Part shown: piece after piece, positions 54,726-63,476 of the stretch
Layout: each line of letters opens with the position of its first letter
Position numbering within the stretch: position 1 is the first letter of the stretch
Source: Aureimonas sp. SA4125
GTDB lineage: Bacteria; Pseudomonadota; Alphaproteobacteria; Rhizobiales; Rhizobiaceae
DNA length: 64,000 nucleotides
Direction: 5' to 3'
NCBI RefSeq assembly: GCF_019973775.1
Contig: NZ_AP025032.1
Coordinates: forward strand, 682,001 to 746,000
Notes under the pieces: generated by a model
Seen by the model: only the letters and a program-made list of their open reading frames with translations
What the model was told of the DNA's origin: nothing
The model's database searches: none
Program-made: the position numbers and the translations under genes

Positions 54726-56270
54726 TCACACGCCGATCGCCTGCGCCAGGACTTCCTCGTGGCTGCTCTTCATGAAATCGTTGGAGGCGACGAGCCTGCC
54801 GGAGCGGAAGACGTGCAGCCGGTCTGACAGTTCGTAGACCTCGGGCAGGTAGGAGGAGATGAGGATGATGCCGGCGCCGCGCTTCAGGAGCGCGCCGAAC
54901 AGGCGGTAGATCTCGGCCTTCGTGCCGACGTCGACGCCGACCGTCGGCTCGTCGAAGATGAAGAGCTCGGCGCCGTGGTTCAGCCATTTGCCGATGACGA
55001 TCTTCTGCTGGTTGCCGCCGGACATGGAGGAGGCGAGCGAGTGCCGGCTCGGCGTCTTGATGCCGAGGCTCTTGATCTGCTCGTCGGCGGCCTCCGCTTC
55101 CAGCTTGCGCGACACGGTGAGCCCCCGCGTCAGCCGCTCGTAGATCGGCAGGTTGAGGTTGAGGCCGATCGGCAGGTTCATGCAGAGGCCCTGGTCGCGC
55201 CGGCTCTCCGGCGCCAGCGCGATGCCGAGGCCGATCGCCTTGCGCTCGCTCGAGATGTCGACCTTCTCGCCCTTCCAGAAGGTCTCGCCCTTCGTCTTGG
55301 CGGTGCGGCCGTAGAGGCCCATGACGAATTCCGACCGCCCGGCGCCGATGAGGCCGTAGAGACCGACGATCTCGCCCGAGCGCACCGACAGCGAGACGTC
55401 GGAAAAGCCGGGTCCGGAAAGGTCGCGGACGTCGAGGATGGTCGCGCCCAGCGCGATCTTTTCCTTGTGGTAGATCTGTTCGAGCGAGCGGTTGATCATC
55501 AGCGCCACGAGCTCGGCGTCGTTGGTCTCCGAGATCATCCGCGTGCCGACATGGACGCCGTCGCGCAGCACCGAGACGCGGTCTGCCAGCTCGAACACCT
55601 CCTCCATGCGGTGGCTGATGTAGACGATCGTCACCCCGTCCGCCTTTAGCCGGCGGATCAGCGTGAACAGCTGGTCGGCCTCCTGGCGCGTGAGATAGGC
55701 GGTCGGCTCGTCGAAGATGAGGAATTTCGTGCCGCGCAGCGAGGCCCTGGCGGTGGCGACCAGCTGCTGCTGGCCGATGGTCAGCGAGCCCAGTTCGGCG
55801 CCCGCCGGCAGGCGAAAACCCATGTCGTCGAGGATCGCCTGAGCCGCGCGGGTCATTTCGCGCTTCTGCAGGAGGCCGTATCGGACCCTCTCGTCGCCGA
55901 GAAAGATGTTGGCGGCGACCGACAGGTGCCGGCAGAGCACCACTTCCTGGTGAACCGCATTGATGCCGAGGTCGATCGCATCCTGCGGAGTGGCGAGTGC
56001 CGCGGGGCGACCCTGCCAGATGACGTCGCCGCTCGTCCGGCGGATGACGCCGGTGAGGAGCTTGATCAGCGTCGACTTGCCCGCGCCGTTCTCGCCGACG
56101 ATGGCGTGGATCTCGCCGGCCTCGAAGGCAAGGCTGAGGGGCTTCAGAGCGAGGACCTGCCCGTAGCTCTTTTCGAGGCCCCTCAGTTCCAGAATGGGCG
56201 CGCCGGGAGGCGCGGTCGCGTCAGCCGGGGAGCCGTGGCTCCCCGGACGCAAGATGGTCTTTTCTGTCAC
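54726..56270 (-). CDS. Sugar ABC transporter ATP-binding protein (RbsA type)
   Basis: This is a tandem ATPase of 514 residues with two nucleotide-binding domains. The first has Walker A GENGAGKSTLIKLLTGV (about residue 58), signature LGSLTIGQQQLVATARA and Walker B KFLIFDEPTAYL. The second has the degenerate Walker A GLIGAGRSEFVMGLYG and a good signature SGGNQQKIVIGKWL, as usual in RbsA/MglA/XylG proteins. The start is a GTG with GGAGG upstream. It lies between the permease and binding-protein genes. Confidence 0.94.
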   Translation of the reverse strand: MTEKTILRPGSHGSPADATAPPGAPILELRGLEKSYGQVLALKPLSLAFEAGEIHAIVGENGAGKSTLIKLLTGVIRRTSGDVIWQGRPAALATPQDAIDLGINAVHQEVVLCRHLSVAANIFLGDERVRYGLLQKREMTRAAQAILDDMGFRLPAGAELGSLTIGQQQLVATARASLRGTKFLIFDEPTAYLTRQEADQLFTLIRRLKADGVTIVYISHRMEEVFELADRVSVLRDGVHVGTRMISETNDAELVALMINRSLEQIYHKEKIALGATILDVRDLSGPGFSDVSLSVRSGEIVGLYGLIGAGRSEFVMGLYGRTAKTKGETFWKGEKVDISSERKAIGLGIALAPESRRDQGLCMNLPIGLNLNLPIYERLTRGLTVSRKLEAEAADEQIKSLGIKTPSRHSLASSMSGGNQQKIVIGKWLNHGAELFIFDEPTVGVDVGTKAEIYRLFGALLKRGAGIILISSYLPEVYELSDRLHVFRSGRLVASNDFMKSSHEEVLAQAIGV

Positions 56271-56307
56271 GCGCGCTCCTCCCGGCGTTCCCTTGATGAA
56301 CGAAGGC

Positions 56308-57312
56308 TCAGTTCACTTTGGGATTGAGGAGTTCCTGCGAGCGCGGCTCTTCCATGTTGGCGGTGGTGATGAGGTTCGCGCCGGTGTCGACGTTCTTCTC
56401 GACCGTCTCGCCCTTGGAGACGGCGAGCGCCGTCTTGATGCCGTCATAGCCCATCCGGTAGGGATCCTGGACGACGAGGGCCGAGATCACGCCTTCCTTC
56501 AGAAAGCTGACCAGCTTGTCGTCGCTGTCGAAGCCGACCAGCGCGACCTTGTCCTGCGCCTTGTTCTCGGCGACCGCCTGGCCGGCACCCTGAGCCATGA
56601 TGAGGTTCGAGGCGAAGATCCCGACGAGGTTCGGGTTGGCTGTCAGGAGATCGGTCGTGATGTTGAGGCCGGTCGAGGCCTGTCCGTCGGCATATTTGTC
56701 GGCGACGAGGTTGAGGCCCGGATACTTCTCCTTCAACTGCGCGACAAAACCTTCCTTGCGCTGTTCGAGCGAGCCGGCGCCGGGCGCATTGGTGATGAGC
56801 GCGACGTCGCCCTCGGCCTTGCCGCCGTGTTTGGCAGCAATCGCGGCCGCGAGGCCGTCGGCCGCGATGCGTCCGCCCTGGACGTTGTCGGTGGTGAGGA
56901 AGGACGAGAACTTGTCGGAAGACGCCGACGAGTCGATGCCGATGATCGGAACGCTGGCGGCAGCCTCCGTGATCGGGGCGCCGAGAGCGTCCTTCTCGGT
57001 CGGCGCGATGACGATGGCGGCCGGCGAACCGGAGACGGCGTTTTCGAGGATGGAGACCTGGCCGTTGATGTCGGTCTCGGCCTGTGCGCCGAGTTCGGGC
57101 ACGGTGACGCCGAGGTCCTTGCCCGCGGCGCGGGCGCCGGCGAGGACGATCTGCCAGTAGAAGGACGTGGTGTCCTTGACGATGATCGGGATGGTGACGT
57201 CGGCAGCGGAAGCCGAGCCAGACGGCAGCAGGCCGGACGTGGCGACAAGCGCAGCGGCAGCGGTTCCAAGCAAAGCACGACGGCTCAGTGCGGAAAGTTT
57301 CGTGAACGACAT
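56308..57312 (-). CDS. Sugar ABC transporter substrate-binding protein (RbsB type)
   Basis: This is a periplasmic binding protein of 334 residues (pentose/hexose family). The signal has SRRALLGTAAAALVATSG, which could use the Tat pathway, with cleavage near SASA. The mature protein starts DVTIPIIVKDTTSFYWQIVL and has the fold segments SGSPAAIVIAPTEKDALG, IIGIDSSASSDKFSSFLTT, and ALVGFDSDDKLVSFLKEG. The ligand is not determined by sequence; genes around it point to a deoxy-sugar or hexose. GGGAGG precedes the ATG. It is the first transporter gene after the regulator. Confidence 0.93.
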   Translation of the reverse strand: MSFTKLSALSRRALLGTAAAALVATSGLLPSGSASAADVTIPIIVKDTTSFYWQIVLAGARAAGKDLGVTVPELGAQAETDINGQVSILENAVSGSPAAIVIAPTEKDALGAPITEAAASVPIIGIDSSASSDKFSSFLTTDNVQGGRIAADGLAAAIAAKHGGKAEGDVALITNAPGAGSLEQRKEGFVAQLKEKYPGLNLVADKYADGQASTGLNITTDLLTANPNLVGIFASNLIMAQGAGQAVAENKAQDKVALVGFDSDDKLVSFLKEGVISALVVQDPYRMGYDGIKTALAVSKGETVEKNVDTGANLITTANMEEPRSQELLNPKVN

Positions 57313-57480
57313 GGATTTCCTCCCAGAAATGATTGCGCACTTGAATTGCGACCCACGCCGGCGCTGAGCGTGAGGCGATCTCTCTCCCCGTCACCGCCCT
57401 CCCGGACGGCGGCTTCGTACTCACATGGCCGTGCCGGCGAAAGCTCCCTGCCTCCCCGTGCCGGCTCTTGCCCCGGTCCC

Positions 57481-58155
57481 CTAGCGCACGGGCAACTCGT
57501 CCGGTCGCCGGGCGATGAGATCGTCGCGGCTGGAGACGAGATGATCGCGCAAGGCAGCGACCATCTCCTCGATCCGGCCGCCGGCGAAAGCGTCGATGAT
57601 CCGCTGGTGCTCCCGGCTCATCCGCTCGAAAACGTAGGTCTCTACCGAATAGGTGCGAACGGTCTGGATGCGCAGCTGAATGGATTGATGCCAGCCGGTC
57701 AAGACCTCGTTGCCGCCGAGCTTCATGATCATTTCGTGGAACTCGCGGTCGAGCGCGATCGCCTTGACCAGAACGCCCTGGCTGCGCGCCGGCATCAGCC
57801 GGAGCTGCGCCTGGCAGAGATCGGACGCCTTGCGGATGAAGGCTGCGTCGACCCGCGACGCGGCAAAACCGGTGCTGAGCGCATTCGTCTCGAGAAGAAT
57901 GCGCGCCTCGTAGATCTCGCCGATGTCGGCGACGCTGAAGCGGCGCACCAGCGATGCCCGGCGATCGGTGCCGGTGACGAGACCGTCGCGTTCCAAGAGC
58001 GCCAGCGCCTCCTTGATCGGCGTCTGGCTGACGGCCAGTTCCTGCGCGAGCTCGTCCGGGAGCAGTCGCTGGCCGGCACTGAGCTCGCCCGACAGGATCT
58101 TGCTCTGGATCTCCGCATAGGCCTGGCGTGCCAGTGTCGGCCGTCCGATCGTCAT
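57481..58155 (-). CDS. GntR family transcriptional regulator (FCD/FadR type)
   Basis: This is a 224-residue regulator. The winged helix is at residues 5-70 (LARQAYAEIQSKILSGELSA, then LLPDELAQELAVSQTPIKEA), and the FCD ligand-binding domain follows with EARILLETNALSTGFAA, LDREFHEMIMKLGG and SREHQRIIDAFAGGRIEEM, which contains metal-binding residues. It lies upstream of the transporter genes on the same strand with a 168-base gap, and probably represses them in the absence of a sugar-derived ligand. The ATG at 58155 has GGAAGGGAG upstream. Confidence 0.92.
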   Translation of the reverse strand: MTIGRPTLARQAYAEIQSKILSGELSAGQRLLPDELAQELAVSQTPIKEALALLERDGLVTGTDRRASLVRRFSVADIGEIYEARILLETNALSTGFAASRVDAAFIRKASDLCQAQLRLMPARSQGVLVKAIALDREFHEMIMKLGGNEVLTGWHQSIQLRIQTVRTYSVETYVFERMSREHQRIIDAFAGGRIEEMVAALRDHLVSSRDDLIARRPDELPVR

Positions 58156-58488
58156 TGCGCTCCCTTCCGGTGTCGCGCCGAGATCAACACGCCTGTGGAA
58201 ACGCCGTCAAATAAAAAATTTTCTATCGAGTTTTTCCGGTCGGCATGAGAGCCATAGTGACGGCAACTTCGGCCGTTCCGCCCGCCTTGCGCGCCGCCCT
58301 TCGATGCCGGGAGGGCGACGATGTCGCTGGGGCATGTCACCGACATACAGGATATGAATGGTGTGCATTGCTTTAAAGCGGCCGTGATATGCTTGGGCAG
58401 TCAATAATAACCTGGAAAATTTTATAATTTGGTTCATAATATGAGCGTAGAAATGGATAGGTATTTGACCATTTGATAAGGCGGACTG
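58156..58488. other. 333-base divergent region between the GntR gene and a chemoreceptor gene
   Basis: Two AT-rich patches stand out: AAATAAAAAATTTTCTATCG near 58207-58228, close to the GntR start, and a long stretch at 58400-58475 close to the chemoreceptor start. They are likely promoter regions for the two divergent genes and could contain a GntR-type operator, but no clear operator palindrome was found. No gene or RNA was recognised. Confidence 0.5.
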
Positions 58489-60417
58489 ATGTCATTCACT
58501 TCACTCTCCATCGCCGGACGACTTCGTCTTGTCATGTTTCTGGCGGCGGCCGCCTTTGTTGTGATGGCAGCGATGGCGTGGGTGCAGGGTCAGAGGGTGA
58601 TCGACAGCATGACGGTCGCCGACACGCTGCGTGACGGACTGGGCGACATCTCTGTCGCGCGCCTCGCCAATGTCAGGCTGGTACTGGCCGCCATGGACAG
58701 CATCATCGACCGGGACGACGGCGCTGTTTCCCCCGAGCGCCTGAAGATCATCAGCGACGAGTTCCAAACCCTGCGCCAGATGGCCAAGGACGGGCCCTCG
58801 CTCGCCGCGACGCTTGGCATGACCGGCGGCATGGACGGCTTTGCCGCCAATGTCGAAAGCCTCGCCGAGGCGATTTCGACGACGCTGCCTGCGCTGATCG
58901 GCGATCGTGCGCCGATGGAGGCCTTCGCTGTCATCGACGACACCATCGACGGCTCGGGCGAGCAACTCTCCAACACGCTGACGCTGCTCCAGGAGAAGGC
59001 CGATGCGCGGCTCGCGCAGGAGATCGCCACCGCCGACGAAGCCGCACACAACGCCTTTTACTTCCAGCTCGGCGCAGCGATCGCTGCCTTTCTGATCATC
59101 ATACCTCTGATGATGATCATCTCGCATTCGATCGTCAGTGCGATCCACTCGCTCGGCCTCAGCATGTCTGCCTTGACGCGCGGCGACCATGATTCGCCGG
59201 TCGTCGGCCAGGACCGGTCGGACGAGATCGGCGCGATGGCCCGGGCGGTTCAGGTGTTCAAGGCCGCCGCCATCGAAAACAAGCGTCTGGCGGCCGAGGC
59301 GGCATCTGCGCGGGCGGCGCAGGCAAGCCAGCGCGAGCGGCAGTCGGCCATCGATCAGTCCAAGGAAGAGGACCTGCGCACCTTCGTGCACGCGGTCGAG
59401 AACAGCTTCGACGCTCTGTCGGCGGGCGATCTGACGGTGCGCATGGATCAGGCCGTGGCGCCGGAGTTCGAGCCGATCCGGGAGAAGTTCAATGCCAGCG
59501 TCGCCGAGCTGGAAGCCGCCATCGGCGGCGTCGCCGGGGGCGTGGCGACGCTGCGCACCGGTCTTGCCGAAATCTCCGTCGCCTCCAACGACCTCGCCCA
59601 GCGCACCGAGCAGCAGGCGGCGAGCCTCGAGGAGACGGTCGCGGCGCTGTCGGAAGTGACGACGGGCGTCAACCAGACGGCGGAGGGCGCAGCCCAGGCC
59701 CAGGTCGGCGCGACGGCGGCGCAGAAGAATGCCGAGAAGGGTGGCGAGATCGTCGCCAAGGCGGTCGCGGCGATGAGCCAGATCGAGCATTCCTCGGAGG
59801 AAATCGGCAAGATCATCGGCGTCATCGACGAGATCGCCTTCCAGACCAACCTTCTGGCCCTCAACGCCGGCGTCGAGGCGGCGCGGGCGGGCGAGGCGGG
59901 CCGCGGCTTTGCCGTCGTCGCGCAGGAAGTGCGCGGGCTCGCCCAGCGCTCGGCGGAAGCGGCCAAGGAGATCAAGGCGCTGATCTCGACCTCGTCGAAA
60001 CAGGTCGGCGAGGGCGTCGAGCTGGTGACGGCGTCGGGCAAGTCGCTGGATGCCATCGTCACGCAGGTCGCGGAGATGTCGGCGGTCGTCGCCGAGATCG
60101 CCCGCAGCGCCAAGGAGCAGGCGATCTCGCTGCGCGAGGTCTCGGGCGCCGCCGACCAGATGGACAAGGTCACGCAGCAGAACGCCGCGATGGTCGAGGA
60201 GGCGACGGCCGCGGCGCAGACGCTGTCGGACGAGACCGACGAGCTCGCCGCCATGGTCGAGCGCTTCACCACCAGAACCGGCCACGGCGGCAAGGCCGCC
60301 CCGGCGCGCAGCCAGCCGTCCCGCCCGGCCGCCGCTCGCCCGACAGCCCGCCCGGTGACGCAGATGCGCACCACCGGCCAAGCCGCCCCGGCGGCCGACA
60401 GCTGGGAAGAGTTCTGA
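58489..60417 (+). CDS. Methyl-accepting chemotaxis protein (membrane type)
   Basis: This is a chemoreceptor of 642 residues: membrane helix 1 ([20 protein letters not shown]), a helical periplasmic domain of about 150 residues, membrane helix 2 ([20 protein letters not shown], about residue 195), HAMP ([20 protein letters not shown]), a second HAMP-like part, and the signalling hairpin with [20 protein letters not shown]. The protein ends in SWEEF, similar to the C-terminal pentapeptide (xWxxF) that tethers CheR/CheB methylation enzymes. It has a long Pro/Ala linker before that tail. It is divergent from the sugar cluster regulator. Confidence 0.95.
   Translation: MSFTSLSIAGRLRLVMFLAAAAFVVMAAMAWVQGQRVIDSMTVADTLRDGLGDISVARLANVRLVLAAMDSIIDRDDGAVSPERLKIISDEFQTLRQMAKDGPSLAATLGMTGGMDGFAANVESLAEAISTTLPALIGDRAPMEAFAVIDDTIDGSGEQLSNTLTLLQEKADARLAQEIATADEAAHNAFYFQLGAAIAAFLIIIPLMMIISHSIVSAIHSLGLSMSALTRGDHDSPVVGQDRSDEIGAMARAVQVFKAAAIENKRLAAEAASARAAQASQRERQSAIDQSKEEDLRTFVHAVENSFDALSAGDLTVRMDQAVAPEFEPIREKFNASVAELEAAIGGVAGGVATLRTGLAEISVASNDLAQRTEQQAASLEETVAALSEVTTGVNQTAEGAAQAQVGATAAQKNAEKGGEIVAKAVAAMSQIEHSSEEIGKIIGVIDEIAFQTNLLALNAGVEAARAGEAGRGFAVVAQEVRGLAQRSAEAAKEIKALISTSSKQVGEGVELVTASGKSLDAIVTQVAEMSAVVAEIARSAKEQAISLREVSGAADQMDKVTQQNAAMVEEATAAAQTLSDETDELAAMVERFTTRTGHGGKAAPARSQPSRPAAARPTARPVTQMRTTGQAAPAADSWEEF
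59803..59979 (+). repeat. Conserved chemoreceptor hairpin DNA, copy 1
   Basis: About 177 bases encoding the signalling tip are nearly identical (roughly 90%) to 61631-61807 in the next gene, including runs of over 30 identical bases. They may support recombination between the two genes. Confidence 0.6.
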
Positions 60418-60469
60418 GCCTGCCTGCCACCACTGCGTATTTCCTTGAGCCACAGCTGGAACCCATGAC

Positions 60470-62185
60470 ATGACCCTGTTCGCTAGTCGTTCGGACGATA
60501 TTCTGAGGGCTCTGGGCCGATCGCTTGGTGTCATCGAGTTCGATCCCTCGGGAAAAGTGCTGGCCGCCAACGCGAATTTTTGCGCGCTGATGGGGTACGA
60601 GCCGAGCGAGATCATCGGACAGAAGCACCGCATCTTCGTCGAGCCGGGCGATGTGATTTCGCAGGACTACCAGTCGTTCTGGCCAAACCTTGCCGATGGC
60701 TCCTTCCTTTCCGATGAGTTCAAGCGCATCGGAAAGGGCGGCAAGACCGTCTGGATCCAGGCGAGCTACAATCCGATCACTAACAGCAAGGGACGGGTCT
60801 ATAGGGTCGTGAAGTTCGCGACCGACATCACCGACGCCAAGCGGCGGGCAATCGAGGATGCCGGCAAGCTCAAGGCGCTGTCCGATTCACAGGCGATCAT
60901 CGAGTTCACGCCGGATGGCGACATCCTCTCCGCCAATGAGAATTTCCTGCTGACCGTCGGCTATTCCCTCGACGAGGTGAAGGGCCGCCATCACCGCATC
61001 TTCGTCGATCCGGCCTATGCGGCAACCCCGGCCTACGGCGCGTTCTGGGACGAATTGCGCGCAGGGCGCTTTCAAGCGGCCGACTTCAAGCGATTCGGCA
61101 AGGGCGGCAAGGCGGTCTGGATCCAGGCCTCCTACAATCCGATCCGCGACGAGAATGGCGTGGTGGTGAAGGTCGTGAAGTTCGCCACCGATCTGTCCGA
61201 CCGGATGATGGCCGTGTCGTGCCTTGGCGAGGCTCTCGGCCGCCTGGCCGACGGCGATCTGGCCCAGCGTCTGGAACGTCCCTTCATTCCTTCGCTGGAA
61301 TCCCTGCGGGAGAATTTCAACGCGTCGCTGGAAAAGCTGCAACTGGCGATGTCGTCGGTCAGCCGCAATGCCGATGTCATTCATTCCGGCTCTGCACAGA
61401 TCATGACTGCCTCGGAAGATCTCTCGCAGCGCGCTGCGCAGCAGGCCGCAGCCCTGGAAGAGGCCTCCGCGACACTGTCGGAAATGACCAGCACCGTCAG
61501 GGATTCGAGCCTGCGCGCCGAGGAAGTCGGCTCCATCGTGTCGCAGACCAAGCAGGACGCGGAAAAGTCGGGCACCGTCGTCGAACAGGCCGTCTCGGCC
61601 ATGGCGGCGATCGAGCGGTCCTCCGAGGAGATCGGCAAGATCATCGGCGTCATCGACGAGATCGCCTTCCAGACCAATCTCCTGGCGCTGAATGCCGGCG
61701 TCGAGGCGGCGCGGGCGGGCGAGGCGGGCCGTGGCTTTGCCGTCGTCGCCCAGGAAGTGCGCGGCCTCGCCCAGCGCTCGGCCGAGGCCGCCAAGCAGAT
61801 CAAGGACCTCATCTCGATGTCCGGCAAGCAGGTCGATTCCGGGGTGAACCTCGTCGGCCAGGCCGGGACGGCGCTTCGCGGCATCGTCGCCAGCGTCGTC
61901 ACCATCGACGCCCTGATCGCCACGATCGTCGAGGCCAGTCGCAGCCAGACCTCAGGTCTCGCCGAAATCAACGGTGCGGTCGGAACCCTCGATCAGGGCA
62001 CGCAGCAGAACGCTGCCATGGTCGAGCAGTCGACCGCCGCAAGCAACGAACTGGCGAGCGAGGCCGCGGCGATGCACGCGCTGTTGTCGCACTTCAAACT
62101 GGGCGCCGCCGGCGGGCGCCGGCCGGCTGTTCACGCTCTTCGCGACAGGGTCGCGCAGGCCTATCCCGCACGCCGAAAGGGGTGA
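60470..62185 (+). CDS. Soluble PAS-PAS methyl-accepting chemotaxis protein (Aer-like)
   Basis: This is a 571-residue receptor with no membrane helix. Two tandem PAS domains occupy about residues 10-125 ([20 protein letters not shown]) and 130-245 ([20 protein letters not shown]). Each ends with the PAC-like IQASYNPI and VVKFATD. A HAMP-like link and the signalling domain with [19 protein letters not shown] follow. This resembles cytosolic energy or redox sensors with haem or flavin PAS domains; the cofactor is unknown. The ATG is 52 bases after the previous chemoreceptor, so the pair is probably one transcript. Confidence 0.93.
   Translation: MTLFASRSDDILRALGRSLGVIEFDPSGKVLAANANFCALMGYEPSEIIGQKHRIFVEPGDVISQDYQSFWPNLADGSFLSDEFKRIGKGGKTVWIQASYNPITNSKGRVYRVVKFATDITDAKRRAIEDAGKLKALSDSQAIIEFTPDGDILSANENFLLTVGYSLDEVKGRHHRIFVDPAYAATPAYGAFWDELRAGRFQAADFKRFGKGGKAVWIQASYNPIRDENGVVVKVVKFATDLSDRMMAVSCLGEALGRLADGDLAQRLERPFIPSLESLRENFNASLEKLQLAMSSVSRNADVIHSGSAQIMTASEDLSQRAAQQAAALEEASATLSEMTSTVRDSSLRAEEVGSIVSQTKQDAEKSGTVVEQAVSAMAAIERSSEEIGKIIGVIDEIAFQTNLLALNAGVEAARAGEAGRGFAVVAQEVRGLAQRSAEAAKQIKDLISMSGKQVDSGVNLVGQAGTALRGIVASVVTIDALIATIVEASRSQTSGLAEINGAVGTLDQGTQQNAAMVEQSTAASNELASEAAAMHALLSHFKLGAAGGRRPAVHALRDRVAQAYPARRKG
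61631..61807 (+). repeat. Conserved chemoreceptor hairpin DNA, copy 2
   Basis: This is the partner of 59803-59979; same orientation, 1828 bases apart. Confidence 0.6.
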
Positions 62186-62207
62186 CGGTCGGGAGGGCCG
62201 CGTCTCC

Positions 62208-62633
62208 TCAGGCGGCGATGCCGCCCGTCTCCCTCAGCCGGATCGTTTTTGCCCCGGTCCACAGCGTTTCCCGCCCAAGCCGCGCGAGATCGTCGAGGCC
62301 GTCGGTGATGGTCAGGAAATGGTTGCCGGCGAGCGGTCCCGCCTTCGAGGCGAAGGCGACGGGGCCGTAGGCGAGGAGGAATTCCGTTTCGCTGACGCCG
62401 CCGGGATAGAGGATCATCTGGCCGGGCGCCGGATGGCTCGTGGCATTCTCGTAGCCGAGGCCGAAATCATGGGCGCCCAGCGGAATCCAGCAGGCCTCGC
62501 CCGACCAGCGGACATGGATGATGCGCTGATCGTAGGGAAGGATGCGGCGCACGGCCGCGACGGTCTGCGGCGCCGCCTCGGTCTCGAAGCGGGCGGAAAA
62601 GCGGATGCCGTCGATCTCGACCGTGACGGTCAT
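62208..62633 (-). CDS. DUF3830 family protein (cyclophilin-like fold)
   Basis: This is a 141-residue protein that I assign to the DUF3830 family, small proteins with a cyclophilin-like fold and no established activity. It contains HVRWSGEACWIPLGAHDFGL near residue 40, QMILYPGGVSETEFLLAYG near residue 75 and GNHFLTITDGLDDL. The ATG at 62633 has GAGGAG seven bases upstream; the open frame runs far upstream over the racemase gene in another frame and is ignored. Such genes are found with racemase/amidohydrolase and ABC-transporter genes, as here. Confidence 0.8.
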   Translation of the reverse strand: MTVTVEIDGIRFSARFETEAAPQTVAAVRRILPYDQRIIHVRWSGEACWIPLGAHDFGLGYENATSHPAPGQMILYPGGVSETEFLLAYGPVAFASKAGPLAGNHFLTITDGLDDLARLGRETLWTGAKTIRLRETGGIAA

Positions 62634-62686
62634 GGTGTCGCTCCTCAAAGCAGGTTCGCCGTTTCCTCGTGGGCAGGGAGGACTGT

Positions 62687-63334
62687 CTATGCCCGAACGC
62701 GGCCTTCGAGAAGGCGGACGGCGGCGACCACGCCGTCGACGACGGGCAGGCCGAAACGCGCCGCATACGCCTGCGCCAAATCCGCCATGCCGGCACAGCC
62801 GAGGACGATGGCGTCGGGGCGGTCCTCCGCCAGCGCTTGGGCGATCTCCTCGGCGACCGTTTCGCGCGCCGCCGAGCCTTCGCGCTCCAGCGCCAGCACC
62901 GGTACTTCCGAGGCGCGCACCTTGATGCAATCCGCCGCCAGCCCATAGGTCTCGATATTCTCCTGGATCACCGGGATCGAGACCGACAGCGTCGTGACCA
63001 CGCAGAAGCGCCGCCCGCCCGTCCGTGCTTCCAAAAAGGCCGCCTCGCCGATGCCGACGACGGGCTTGTGCGTCAGGCGGCGGGCTTCGAAGAGGCCGGT
63101 GTCGTCGAAGCAGGCGATGGCGAAGCCGTCCACGGCGTCGGCATGCTCGGCCACCAGCGCCAAAAGCCCGGGCACCGCTGCCTCTCCGTCTTCCGGTCCT
63201 TGGATCGAGGCCGGCCCCGTGCGGGAGGTGAGGGCGACGATCTCGGTATCGGGCGCCGCGGCAGCCCGCGCTGCCGCGGCGATCTTGTCCGTCATCGACG
63301 CCGTCGAATTGGGGTTGATGAAGCACAGGCGCAT
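62687..63334 (-). CDS. Asp/Glu/hydantoin racemase family protein
   Basis: This is a 215-residue racemase-type enzyme. It starts MRLCFINPNSTASMTDKIAA, the family N-terminus, and has the two catalytic cysteines in GFAIACFDDTGLFEARR and AIVLGCAGMADLAQAYA, as in hydantoin and allantoin racemases. Family members invert an amino-acid-derived carbon without PLP. The actual substrate is unknown. It lies between the ABC permease and the DUF3830 gene and probably works on the compound imported by that transporter. Confidence 0.9.
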   Translation of the reverse strand: MRLCFINPNSTASMTDKIAAAARAAAAPDTEIVALTSRTGPASIQGPEDGEAAVPGLLALVAEHADAVDGFAIACFDDTGLFEARRLTHKPVVGIGEAAFLEARTGGRRFCVVTTLSVSIPVIQENIETYGLAADCIKVRASEVPVLALEREGSAARETVAEEIAQALAEDRPDAIVLGCAGMADLAQAYAARFGLPVVDGVVAAVRLLEGRVRA

Positions 63335-63476
63335 CGGGAACTTTCGGAGCAGATCATGGCCGCGAAAAGCGCGACGAGGTTACAGTAGGACGGGGCGGTA
63401 GGGGGCAGTTTAAGCGGCGGCAGTCAGCGCGAGCCCCGCACGGACTGCTCTGTCCCAGCCGTCGACGAGGGGCGGC

